Below, piece after piece: positions 32,901 through 41,700 of a DNA stretch of 64,000 nt. The stretch's first letter is position 1, and every line of letters starts with the position of its first letter. The notes beneath the pieces were generated by a model. It had not been told where the DNA came from. It saw nothing but the letters and a program-made list of their open reading frames with translations, and did no database searches. The position numbers and the translations under genes are program-made. The DNA comes from Diphasiastrum complanatum (taxonomy: Eukaryota > Streptophyta > Lycopodiopsida > Lycopodiales > Lycopodiaceae): assembly GCA_029204225.1 (NCBI GenBank), contig CM055099.1:68925349-68989348 (forward strand). The letters are read 5' to 3'.

Positions 32901-34648
32901 TCCCAGGTTCGAGCCTCCCCTTGGAAACCAAGAAGCATTAAGGGGGAGTGTTAGAATTAATGGTTAATTGTAGAGGCAAGTCTGCGTGCTAGAAGGCCTA
33001 TTTCTATTTTTAGTATAGGTACTATCTATTCTTAGTATAGGTACCTAAGTTCGTACCAATTTTGCTAGAATAGTATAGAAATCTATTTTAACCAAGTTAG
33101 CATAGATTTCTATTGTTAAGACTTCATAATCAGCATTTCAATTGCTATTGTAGTAGAATAGCTTTTGCTTTTCATTGTGGACAGCCTCTATAAGAGTAGA
33201 TGGGCGCCCACCTCCATTGTTATCTCAGTTTCCAGCTTATGAAGCATAGCTTCTTGCAGTCTCTCTTCTTCTTCAGCTTGTGGTTGATGTTTTGTGTGAG
33301 TACTAATAAGAATAGTCTACTCCGATTAGAGAATCTCTTCGATTCTAACAAAGGCGGAGTAAAACAATGATATGTAGAGTATTATGGCATTTCCCTCTTC
33401 TTTTATAGTAAGACTGTTATTAATGTAGAGCAAGTTTAGTCTCAATAACCTTTCCCATTTTAATTTGCTTCTGATTAAACATCAATGCCTTAGTAGCATA
33501 GGGGAAGCACTGGTGTATTTAGTTATAGTTTAGTTATAGTTATGTATGATGGATGAATTTTTTCTTTCAGTTCTTTGTTTTCGATCATAATCTGGATATG
33601 AATCGATGGAGTTGGTTTTCGACAATCTATATCTTTAAAGTCCTTATAACTGAATCTAGTAGCACATAGTTCAGCTATGCAAAAGCAATTAAGCTGTCTG
33701 GAACTTGGTATTCTAAGACAATCTATATCTTTAAAGTCCTTATAACTGAATCTAGTAGCATATAGTTCAGCTATGCAAAAGCAATTAAGCTGTCTGGAAC
33801 TTGGTATTCTAAAAGTTTATTTAAGTTCACATACCTTAGCTGGTTAGCTGGTTTCTTGGTGCTGTACATTTTGTTTGTTCTTACATGTTCTAATTATATG
33901 GATATCTATGAGAATAGATGCTATGGAAAGTGTTCATATGCACATAAGTTTATTCGTTACCGATGTTTCGAGAATATACTGTTGTACGTCCTGCTGTAAT
34001 GTTACCTTCTTATTTTTCACTTTGCTTACATATATGTAACAGGTAATAGTAGACAGAGACACGGGCCGCTCTCGGGGCTTTGGATTTGTTATGTTTGCTG
34101 ATGAGCGTTCAATGCATGAAGCCATCGATCATCTTCATGGCAAGGAAATAGATGGTCGGTCTATTATTGTTAATAAGGCAATGCCTAGAGTTGAAGGTGG
34201 GGGTGCAGATCGTATTTATGATGGATATGCGAGTGGTGCAGGGAGAGGTTATGGGGGTGGACGTGGTCGTGGTGGTGGGTCTGGTGATGAGTGTTTTAAG
34301 TGTGGACGCCCAGGTCATTGGGCTAGAGATTGTCGTGCTGGTGATGGAGATCGATTCTCATCATGGGATGGATATGGTGGGGGTCGAGCTGATCGATATG
34401 GGGAAGGCCGCTTTGTTGATAGTTATAGTGGTAGGGATCAATATGAACGGTATGAATATCCAAATGGAGGTGATTATGGTAGGGATGGGCGTCCTGGTGG
34501 ATACCGTGATCGTTATGCAGTACGTGAGAGTGACAGGTATGCTGGAGGGGTGCCTGCGCATTATAGAAGTGGGTACAGAGAGCGATCAGGACCTTATGAC
34601 CGTCCCAGTCGTGGCCGCGGGGGTCGTCCAACCTATGAGCGTTATTGA
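23284..34648 (+). CDS. RZ-1-type glycine-rich RNA-binding protein with RRM and zinc knuckle
   Basis: Two coding exons, 23284-23397 and 34043-34648, joined in phase 0 across a GT-AG intron, give a 239-residue protein. An RRM covers about residues 8-84, with RNP2 CYVGGL (10-15) and RNP1 RGFGFVMF (49-56), so the intron splits the RRM between them. A glycine/arginine-rich stretch (about 100-118) precedes a CCHC zinc knuckle, [14 protein letters not shown] (122-135). The Arg/Gly/Tyr/Asp-rich tail runs to the stop at 34646. This order defines the plant RZ-1 family: nuclear proteins that bind RNA, act in splicing and chromatin-linked RNA processing, and respond to cold. Both halves are free of stops and the splice sites are canonical, so the gene looks functional despite about 7.4 kb of intronic transposons. 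Confidence 0.93.
24900..25287 (-). repeat. truncated 3' LTR of the antisense Copia
   Basis: Matches 29048-29435 from TGTGAAG to GAGTTAA. Beyond 25287 similarity stops and RT sequence begins, marking the deletion junction at about 25288-25300. Confidence 0.88.
25300..27451 (-). pseudogene. Copia protease-integrase-RT (antisense intronic element)
   Basis: In the gag frame, the 27451-27176 segment reads [11 protein letters not shown], the aspartic protease active site. After an in-frame stop at 27174-27176 a 599-codon frame (27175-25376) continues with the integrase zinc-binding part (LWHKRLGH ... CEVCVLAK) and catalytic core ([31 protein letters not shown]). RT follows ([26 protein letters not shown], then FVDD for the usual YVDD). 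A frameshift near 25400 leads to [15 protein letters not shown], which ends at the deletion junction. RNase H is gone. Two stops, a frameshift and a deletion make it inactive. Confidence 0.92.
27473..28270 (-). pseudogene. Copia gag (antisense intronic element)
   Basis: A 265-codon frame from ATG 28270 reads [20 protein letters not shown] at its start, typical of a UBN2-family Copia capsid. Near residue 240 it carries the zinc knuckle [14 protein letters not shown]. Gag normally runs into pol as one polyprotein. Here a stop codon at 27473-27475 ends it, but the protease that follows is in the same frame, so the stop is a later point mutation. The capsid part itself is intact. Confidence 0.9.
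29036..29047 (-). other. primer-binding site of the antisense Copia
   Basis: The minus strand reads TGGTATCAGAGC immediately next to the LTR. This is the standard plant Copia primer site, complementary to initiator tRNA-Met. Confidence 0.93.
29048..29777 (-). repeat. complete 5' LTR of the antisense Copia
   Basis: 730 bp, beginning TGTGAAG and ending CTTCACA on the + strand. Directly bordered by the primer site on one side and the CAAAA target duplication on the other. Confidence 0.92.
29944..29991. repeat. (GA)n microsatellite, 48 bp
   Basis: Perfect GA run inside the RZ-1 intron between the two Copia insertions. Confidence 0.96.
30812..31213 (+). repeat. 5' LTR of the sense Copia
   Basis: 402 bp, TGTTAGAATT to GATTCTAACA. 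Followed at 31214 by TGGTATCAGAGT, the initiator-Met primer site with one mismatch at its end. Confidence 0.95.
31214..31737 (+). other. repetitive leader of the sense Copia
   Basis: Non-coding, built from short variants of words such as ATCTGAGG, GGACAG and CAGGT. A clear 63-bp duplication starts at about 31558 and 31621. It replaces the gag-integrase region expected here. Confidence 0.75.
31738..32850 (+). pseudogene. Copia RT-RNase H (sense intronic element)
   Basis: The frame from about 31738 reads [16 protein letters not shown], then [10 protein letters not shown] with an intact YVDD active site, then [20 protein letters not shown]. Near 32280 the reading shifts to another frame ([30 protein letters not shown]). 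Near 32480 it shifts back for [25 protein letters not shown] and ADIFTKGLG at the end. The two frameshifts compensate each other. The RT lacks its N-terminal part, joined directly to the leader near 31740. It cannot support transposition alone. Confidence 0.92.
32849..32935 (+). mobile_element. tRNA-like SINE inserted in the polypurine tract
   Basis: An 87-bp insert is flanked by 14-bp direct repeats CATTAAGGGGGAGT (32835-32848 and 32936-32949). It contains a tRNA A-box-like TGGCTCAACTGGTTAGC and a B-box-like GGTTCGAGCC, spaced as in a pol III promoter. It has no poly(A) or poly(T) tail. The insertion duplicated the polypurine tract of the host Copia, so the element now has two. tRNA ancestry is inferred from the boxes; the donor tRNA was not identified. 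Confidence 0.75.
32949..33350 (+). repeat. 3' LTR of the sense Copia
   Basis: 402 bp, same length as the 5' LTR with about nine substitutions and no indel seen. Its first T also forms the last base of the SINE target duplication. Confidence 0.95.
33621..33812. repeat. 96-bp tandem duplication in RZ-1 intron
   Basis: Copies start at 33621 and 33717 (GACAATCTATATC...) and are almost identical, for example AGCACATAG against AGCATATAG. Recent duplication. Confidence 0.93.
34043..34648 (+). other. RZ-1 coding exon 2
   Basis: Begins right after acceptor ATGTAACAG at 34034-34042 with GTAATAGTAGAC, which continues the RRM in phase 0, and ends at TGA 34646-34648. Encodes 201 residues: RNP1, the glycine-rich linker, the zinc knuckle and the basic tail. 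Starting this frame at an internal ATG would omit RNP1, so the spliced model is preferred. Confidence 0.92.
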
Positions 34649-35187
34649 TTGATCTGGTATGCAGTCCAGGTGCTTGTTCCGAAGGATTCGTATGTCAATT
34701 TTTTTCACGGTGGAGAGTTGGATCAGTTTAAGGAAAGTCTCAAGGTCAAGGAGATTATTTGATGATCAATATCATGGTAGCTAATTGTTCAGTTGATGTT
34801 GGGACATTTGACCATCTTGGAAGTAGTTAGGGCTAAGACAGGTACAGCAGGAACAATTTTGTGTTAGCTGCTGACTTTTGTGTTTTCATGTCATATGAGG
34901 AGCGATCGATCGGTATATATTTGTCCTGCTCGGTTCTAGATTTTGGCTGCAAAAGTTATCTTTTCATATAGTATGAACTACATAATCTTGAGACCTATCA
35001 CCAGGGACCAACGATGTTCAAGTTTTGAGAACGGAGGTATGGTTTAAGTATCGAACATAATTCCTTTCAAAAAATTGAACATTACTTGAATGCCATCTTT
35101 GTGATTATGAGGAATAGAGCATGGATGAGGATATAAATGCGATGTCACTTTGAGGAATTATTTGAAGAATATGATGTCTCCTTTCAA
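34649..35187 (+). other. RZ-1 3' UTR and downstream flank
   Basis: Non-coding sequence after the stop. The poly(A) site is not obvious and no canonical AATAAA was noted before 36404. Confidence 0.5.
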
Positions 35188-36100
35188 TTGAAGAAACTTT
35201 TCTCTTTCTCAAATGAGTGCTTAAGCAAATGTGATTTGTTACCTTGAGCCTGTTCTACTCCAATGGGGGATTATGCACAAGTTAGCATCAGTGCTATTCG
35301 GTGTCTCAGGCAATGTGATCTATTTTGTAGATGCTTTTTTAATGTGATACCTTGGTTAAGAAGAATCAGTTCCACTGTGAAGAGCCACATTGAAATGCAG
35401 GGATCTTGCCCATAAATTGAAGCAAGAGAGAGATATGGGTTGTGCTTCTGATGTTTCAGTTTTGTCATGTTCATTAGATCTTTGAAGAAACTTTCTCTTT
35501 GTCAATGGAGTGCTTAAGCAAATTTGAATCGCTACCTTGAGCAAGTTCTGCTCAGACTGACTAATAGATTTGTTCCAATTGGGGATCATGCACAAATTTA
35601 GCATCAGTGTTATTTGGCGTCTCAGGCAATGTGGTCTATCTTGTAGATGCTTTTGGAATGTATTACCTTGGGTAACAAGAATCAGTTGCAATGTGAAGAG
35701 CCATTCAAGCAAGAGTGGGATATGGGTTCTGCTTCTGATATTTTGTCAAATCTGTAAATCTTGGAAAAACCTTTCAATTGACTGCTTAAGCTAATCTCAT
35801 TACATTATCTGGAGCCCGTTTATTCAGACTCACTGATAGATTTGTTGCCGTTGGGGGTGATGGGAAAGGTAGCATCAGTTGGTGTGTTTGGCAATATGGC
35901 CCATTTTGTAGGTGCTTGTTTATTATAGTTCTTTGGCTAAGAAGAATCAATTGCAATGCGAAGAGCTGCATTGGTTGCAGCATGCAGTGTAAGTGAAATG
36001 CATGAATTTTGACTACTTGTTCAAGGAAGCGCTAGAAATGGGCACTGCTGCTGATGTTCCAAACTATTTATATCTTGCAGATGTTAGGAGTTTAAAGAAG
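35188..36100. repeat. three diverged copies of a ~285-bp unit
   Basis: Units begin near 35188, 35482 and 35761. They share landmarks: GAAGAAACTTT.CTCTTT, GTGCTTAAGCAAAT, GATAGATTTGTT, TAGCATCAGT, CAGGCAATGTGRTCTAT.TTGTAGATGC and AGAAGAATCAGTT. The third is the most diverged. No unit codes for a recognisable protein. Because the array lies directly downstream of RZ-1 it may be transcribed in a long 3' UTR. An AATAAA at 36404-36409 follows. Confidence 0.8.
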
Positions 36101-36449
36101 AGTATTTCTGTAGCCTCTGAGTGAAAGTAATTGTTTAGCAAGTGAAAAAGCAGGAAGAAATGATACAGGTTTAAGAGTGGGCAGGCCATTTGAAGTTTTA
36201 TGATCATTTTTTTGGGGTCAGAAATCCTACGAGGGATGGAGGCACGCTTTGATTTATTGCTTTGTCCACTTCCCCCAACACTGCACCACTGGTCTCTAGT
36301 TGGATCTTGGTGTCACTCTTGCAGTGGATAATATTGTGAACTATGTAGGTTTTGCCCTCATCTTTTTCAAAAGCAATTTGCAAGGAGCCTTTGTGTGTTT
36401 ATGAATAAAATTTCCATCTGTCTCTTGGTCAGCAGAGCCTCTAACCAGT

Positions 36450-36709
36450 TTATCTTCTAAAGCTCAATGGGTATACAAAATGTTCACAGAGATGTGGATA
36501 TTGTTCCACCCCCCAAAAAAACCAGGGGCTTAAGGGGCTTTTATTCATGTTTCTTGTCCAATTTCCATTTGTGTAGCCATGTAGAACATGATTGTCTTTT
36601 GCATTTGTTTTGCTACAGTAGATGCACTCGTCTTTCGTGGCTTGTAAATACTTGAGCACTATGATGACTTCGTTCCAAGGAGTTATTTCAAGGTTTGACT
36701 TGAATTGAC
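36450..36709 (-). pseudogene. Copia RT end / RNase H fragment
   Basis: In minus orientation it reads MSQFKSNLEI, then VLKYLQATKDE and HGYTNGNWTRNMNKS, matching the RT end and RNase H start of Copia. It begins immediately where the unusual RT gene half at 36710-38253 breaks off, so this is a junction. Short and decayed. Confidence 0.65.
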
Positions 36710-38253
36710 TCAAGGTGTAAAATCTGGGCTATTGAGTCTTTGTATGGCTAGTTTTCGTACAAAGAATTTACACATAAAGCACGGATTGTGTGGTGCTCTA
36801 TCAATCCCATTAACATAAAGAAAGTTGGTAAAACTTAGTGCAGTATTTTTATAGAAAACAGCATGCTTTATTTTCATAGTTTCGTCCAAGGAGGCATAAG
36901 AAGGTAAAAGTTGCATAAGTTTGAGTCATCCGTCATAAAGTTCGGAAGCAATCTCATTCACATTAGTTTGTCTTAAAGCAATATGGTTTAAGCCTTTTTC
37001 CAATGATCTTCATAAAAGAGTACTTTTGATGATATTACAGTCTTCTGTACATATGACATAATCAAATTTTTTTGAAATGAAGTTTTTGAAACGTTTAAAA
37101 GTATGACAATGACAAGAATGCATGTTATCTATATCAAATTCACAAAAAACGTTATAAGGGAAATACCATTCACATTTAATACTTAGTAGGTATGACCATC
37201 CGAAGGTAATATCATAAAAGAGATCGTCTACAGTACCAAAAAGTTTGCGTACAACGTGAGAATAGAAGTTCTTCACATGGGTAACTTCAAAAACTCTATT
37301 CCAGTAATATAAGTGCAAAAAAGATCTCCTTGTGTCGCAGCTAGTGGAAAATTGAAGACGTCCCGTCGCTGAAGTATCGACTGCTCTTCTAATTGTCCCA
37401 TCATCGTTCTGCACATCGATCAAGATCTATAAAAGTTCAATTTTTTGATCGGTAGATCATTCTTGGTGCCGCTGCTTTGCCCTTCCTTTTTTTTGAAATC
37501 TGAGAATCGTTTTTTCTTTCTTGCTCCCGAACCAGAGATAATTGAGTTTGGATTGTTAAGATTGAATGAGCCAGATCTCTTGTCCGAGTTTTGGAAGTAT
37601 TTATCTTGGAGTGTGAAAAAACTAGGTCGTTTTAGGAGGTGCTCAATTTCTCGAATATTTTTAGCATATTCTAGGGGTGCAAGGAGTTTGGCAGAGGAGT
37701 CTTTGGCAAGTTCAATGGAAGCATTGATCATGTATTGGCGAATAAAGAGAAAAGTCAAGTGTGATTTCACTACATCCCTAGCAAGTTTATAAAGCCACAT
37801 AAAAAAAGCGTTCATCTGATTTTGAAGCGAAGCACCAGGAAAGAACTTACCAAGATTATTCATTATGAACCAGATGGCATGGTCAAACCAGATGGAGGAA
37901 TTATTTTTGCATTTTTCACCACATCTACATTTGAAAAAGGGTCTTTTCCAGTTCCAGATCCTGGCTTGGTGTAAATTCATTCTGTTAAAGTCGATTTCAA
38001 AATGGCCTCTGGTTCGAGCCCAAGTTTGCTCAGAGGGACACCGAGAAGGTTCAAACTTGTTCATGCGGGCAAAGCTTACAGGAGTCTCAAGAGAAGGGTT
38101 TTTATGCAGGGCGGCTAACTTGCAGACTTCTATCTCTTTTTCTGTCAGATGAGTCATCATAATCCAAAGATCGATCGGGATGGGTGCAAGGAAGTTGCTA
38201 GAAGGCAGACTCCAAAGTTTATATGAAGTAAGAGTAGATTTGTATTCGATCAT
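36710..38253 (-). pseudogene. N-terminal half of an unusual reverse transcriptase gene
   Basis: Reading the minus strand, an ATG at 38253 opens a 277-codon frame to 37420 with a Cys-rich FKCRCGEKCKN and a basic tail RKKKRFSDFKKKEG. After a frame change near 37420 it continues (37423-37010) to CHCHTFKRF and YVICTEDCNIIKS. Past an in-frame stop it goes on to KGLNHIALRQTN, then HNPCFMCKFFVRKLAIQRL up to about 36715. These Cys-rich and KGLNHI-type motifs are, as far as I recall, the region before the palm domain in a non-LTR, Penelope-like group of reverse transcriptases. That family placement is inference. The sequence stops where RT fingers should begin; those are on the + strand at 40985. Confidence 0.55.
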
Positions 38254-38332
38254 TTTATGTTTATAAGAGTATGAGAAGTTTTAACCGTTTAAAGTTTTAT
38301 TTAGCCAAAAGACCTGGTGTGGACACGTGTGC

Positions 38333-38550
38333 TGGTATCAGAGCACATCCATGCTATACTGACCCAAAGGTCTAAAGTGACACTTGACAAGGTATGGTAA
38401 GGTAGTATCATGATTGTTATGTGGAAATCACATAAAGATCATGGTATGTGGACACTGTTTTGGATAGATAGATTGGATTATTTAGTAAGTGATTTCCAAT
38501 GTCTTTACTAGGTATTAGGGCACACCCGTGCCATACTAACCCTTTTGTAG
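38333..38550. repeat. direct repeat near a primer-site-like motif
   Basis: GGTATCAGAGCACATCCATG near 38334 recurs near 38513 as GGTATTAGGGCACACCCGTG, each continuing CTATACTGACCC / CCATACTAACCC. The first copy resembles a Met primer site (TGGTATCAGAGC, 38333-38344), but no adjacent LTR was recognised. Confidence 0.55.
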
Positions 38551-39270
38551 AGACCACGTGTCTTATGCATTTCCATGTTGTCTAAGATCGTCTTAATTGA
38601 ATCTTTACCGTGACGTTCATTAGAGAATATTTAGTAGTAGTGTTTTTAACTAGAGTACCTCTTTTTGTAGAAAGAAGACGCATTTAAAAGGATCGTAACC
38701 ATGGTTATTGTATTTCTTTTGCATAAAACCCTTTACTTGTACGTCTATTGTAACATTCGCATCCAAATTAATAACAAAAAACCATACATGAATGCTTGTA
38801 GATGAAACTTCCTGAGATGCTGCCATAGTAGTTTTCCCGTAGGAGTGCTATCTTTACACCATAGAGAAAACAGATGTAGTCATTTAATAGTGATAACAGA
38901 GATGAAAAGTGTAAGCGGTGTGTATTTTTTGTTTTGTAGAATATTGGTAACAAGCATACCTTTGTTTTGAAAACAATAATGCTTGGTTCAAGTAAGAACC
39001 AAAGTGTAATAACGGCCATCGCTATATTATCGCACAAATGCACTATCATTGGTAAAAAGTGTTAGTACTTTGATTATATAAAACCAGAGAGCATATATCA
39101 CTTCTTACAGGTAAACAATCTTAGACTTTTTAGAAAGTAGAAAAAAAATTATAGAGAGCAAAAGCGAAAATTGTTCCTAGTAGGGTGATGAGCCAAAGGT
39201 TCATAATCCCACTATATTATTTTGCAAAGACCATAATAGGAGTCCAATGCTGGATCTCCCTCATATTGCT
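38551..39270. other. no gene seen
   Basis: AT-rich sequence between the RT N-terminal half and the hairpin array. If the RT gene was read on the minus strand, this would be its 5' flank. Confidence 0.45.
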
Positions 39271-39305
39271 TATATTGAGTAAAATCAAAAAAGGAAGAGC
39301 CTGGT

Positions 39306-39680
39306 GTCCATCGAAGGGCTCTTCATGCATTTATCATAAGCATGTTTCCTTCCAGGTGAATGTAAATGCTTACTATCCATCGTTGGACTTCTTATGTATC
39401 ATTAGCCAAAAAGTATACTCTCAAAAGAGAGAGTACTAGCAAGTAGTCCATCGTTGGACCTTCCTCATGTGTTTGGTGAAAAACCTACTCTCAAATGAGA
39501 ATATGGATGCATGTAGTCCATCGCTGGACTTCCTACTCAATTTTTATCAAATGCTCAATCTCAGAAGTGAGAATGAATGTATGTAGTCCATCGCTTGACT
39601 ACATGCATATCATTCTTCTTAGATTATGAAGAAAAGTGAGAAGGATAGCATGTTGTCCATCGTTGGACTCCATGCATATC
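39306..39680. repeat. six-unit array, period about 70 bp, with palindromic cores
   Basis: The motif (G/A)TCCATCG starts at 39306, 39375, 39446, 39516, 39586 and 39655 (spacings 69, 71, 70, 70, 69). In most units it is part of an inverted repeat AGTCCA-TCGT-TGGACT. Several units hold a second small inverted repeat upstream, such as TACTCTC-AAAA-GAGAGAGTA. The unit sequences between are diverged. It is not a CRISPR array: spacers are related, not unique, and this is plant DNA. Confidence 0.8.
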
Positions 39681-39689
39681 CTACTCCAT

Positions 39690-40370
39690 ATAATATGAGG
39701 AAAAGTGATAAAGATAGCATGCTTAGATCAAAAAAGCTTCAAGAGACAGCTGCATATGAGCTATCAATTCGTGGCTTATGATATACCATTCTGAGAAGCG
39801 ATAGGAACTAGATTTTATCAGATATAGAAGGCCTCCATCGCTGCCCCCTAGGCAGGATGTGCCTCAGTGTTGATAGAAGAAACTTCAATACGATCCATTG
39901 CTGGCAAATATATGTAAGAAAAGCATTTGCTGATAAGTATCTACACAATGATGAGAACATTCCTTCCGAAGTTACGAGAAAGCAAGAGGAGAAAAACGAG
40001 AGCATGCCACCAGTAGGGTGCACTGTAGGTAAGAAGCCGAAGAAGCTCCTCTCAGTATTGTGAAAAGAAAGTGTCGAAAACTGCAAGTTTATGTAGAGCC
40101 TCATTTTGAAGTTTCCTGGAAGGTGGTATGTGTTTAAAAAGAGGTGGGAACCATATTTTCCCTCATTTATAATAACAATTTAAAAAACCTTTGTATAGTG
40201 TAGTCTTTTTTAAAAAAAAACCTTCATTTAGGAGTTTTCTTAACTTCATAAGAAAAGTCTATTAAGAATTTTGAAGCTTGGGCAAGTAAAAAATTTTTGT
40301 TAATTGAAGCTATTGTCTATTTGTAGTATTCTGTGCTTAAGACATGGCAAATAAAGATGAGGAAGAATCC

Positions 40371-40438
<68 letters not shown>

Positions 40439-40984
40439 TGCCATGCAATTTTGGGTTGACAACAGACCAAAACGAGACTTTTATGGAACTTCATGCACAA
40501 ATTTTGGAAAGAATTGTAATGACAAGATGACTACTCTCATTTGCACTCAAGTGTGTGAGTTTTATTAATTCCAATCTTGCCTCGAATCCACAAAAGACAA
40601 GAGTCAAGGTGAGAATACGCAATACCCACAACTAGGCATGAACATCTCCAACCTCATCAACCTTAATGCATGGGAACTAGTGGCAATGGTGTTAAAGAAA
40701 TGTCCCATAAGCAATTACTACAAAAACCATATTAGATTCACATGTGTGTATATATTATACATGTCATGATTGCACGTTCCAAAACAGAATGCAATCTAGA
40801 TTATGTTCCAAAAATATGAGTTAGGGCCTAAAATTTGTTTTTTTTCCAAAAAGAAAAAATTGTGTTCTTTTATTCACATTGGATAATTTTGTAATTTGTC
40901 TAAAAATATATCAGTTGTTTTATCTATTATTATTTGAATGTATTAACTATTTTAAATCCTGTTTTGTATAATTTCTTATTCCAC
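39690..40984. other. no gene supported; contains (GA)n
   Basis: A 68-codon open frame at 39857-40063 has no recognisable domain. Low-complexity A/T runs are common. Confidence 0.45.
40373..40434. repeat. (GA)n microsatellite, 62 bp
   Basis: Perfect GA dinucleotide run. Confidence 0.97.
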
Positions 40985-41700
40985 ATTGCTAACTGATTGA
41001 TCAAACTAACTAGCTATCAAGAACTACTATTGAGGATTCCCTTGCTTACATATCAGACATTACTACTACATCTTTACCATATGTACTTTTGGGAAATGAT
41101 TCTCTACCCTTCCTCCTCTGCACTTTTAAAATTCACAAACATTCATTTAGATAGATTACCAATGCACGATCGCTGTGTTACTAAGCTTGCCAAATTTCTC
41201 ACAGGAGCTCTTGGTATGTTGTCACCATTCCTCATGGAAGGTGCAAGCCTTAAGGCTAATACATACAAGAGTATCCTAAGAGTAGATACTATACTGCATT
41301 GGCAATGTGAGTCATCTATGGACTTCTATCTAAATCTACCATCTTTGATCACCAATGCATGGGTTGCAGATATTTCAAAATGCTACGAGAACATACCCTT
41401 AGATGGTCCAGAACGACTAAAAACGATTATGAAAAAAGCCATTGAATATGCTTTCAAACATTTTAAACATGACGTATTGTATTACAAATGGGATCACTCA
41501 CGTGATAGATTTAAATGGTCATGGGGCAAAAAACGATCAGACAACTGGCATACTCTTGATATCAATCTAATCTACTAATGGAATGATTTCTTGATCGATG
41601 ACTGTATCGTCAGACTAGGAAATAAAACCTGGAAACAAATACGTGGATATATACCCATGGGTTTTTCATGCTCACCCACCTGGTGTAATTGGTACTTATC
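40985..41700 (+). pseudogene. C-terminal half of the unusual reverse transcriptase gene
   Basis: The + strand reads LPFLLCTFKIHKHSFR then a stop (where Trp would be expected) and ITNA near 41110-41160, an RT finger motif. A frame change leads to VADISKCYENIPLDGPERL near 41365, an RT motif A with catalytic Asp. After a TAA at 41576-41578 come WNDFLIDDC and GYIPMGFSCSPTWCNWYL near 41650-41695, the RT B motif. The gene ends abruptly at 41700 where an LTR begins, so the Y-x-D-D motif is absent. This half starts about where the minus-strand half at 36710 ends. RT identity is firm; the family (Penelope-like or related) is inferred. Confidence 0.75.

Larger units (their letters stand above)
30812..33350 (+). 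mobile_element. second Copia in RZ-1 intron (sense, internally deleted)
   Basis: Target duplication AAGGC at 30807-30811 and 33351-33355. The two 402-bp LTRs (30812-31213 and 32949-33350) begin TGTTAGAATT and end GATTCTAACA. The primer site TGGTATCAGAG directly follows the first LTR and purine tract AAGGGGGAG precedes the second. By eye the LTRs differ at about 9 of 402 positions, so this copy is younger than its antisense neighbour. Gag, protease, integrase and the first part of RT are missing. It is in the same orientation as the host gene. Confidence 0.95.
23398..34042 (+). other. 10,645-bp RZ-1 intron with nested transposons
   Basis: Begins GT, ends AG. Removing the two Copia insertions with one copy each of their target duplications leaves about 3.2 kb. 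Other content: anonymous sequence at 23400-24894, a (GA)n tract at 29944-29991, anonymous sequence to 30806, and a 96-bp tandem duplication at 33621-33812. Confidence 0.85.

Noticed and set aside
34109-34652. Alternative frames over RZ-1 exon 2 on both strands
   Set aside because: Shadows of the real exon; only the frame with RNP1 and the zinc knuckle continues exon 1.
37420-37423. Translational coupling by overlapping stop and start between the two RT-half frames
   Set aside because: The downstream frame has no ATG at the overlap and motif content continues across it, so a simple frameshift is more likely.
39185-39215. Hammerhead-ribozyme-like TGATGAG near the hairpin array
   Set aside because: The GAAA core and the required stems are not present.
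39306-39680. CRISPR-like array (regular palindromic repeats)
   Set aside because: Spacers are related to each other, no cas genes are present and the window is plant DNA. It is treated as a tandem satellite with hairpins.
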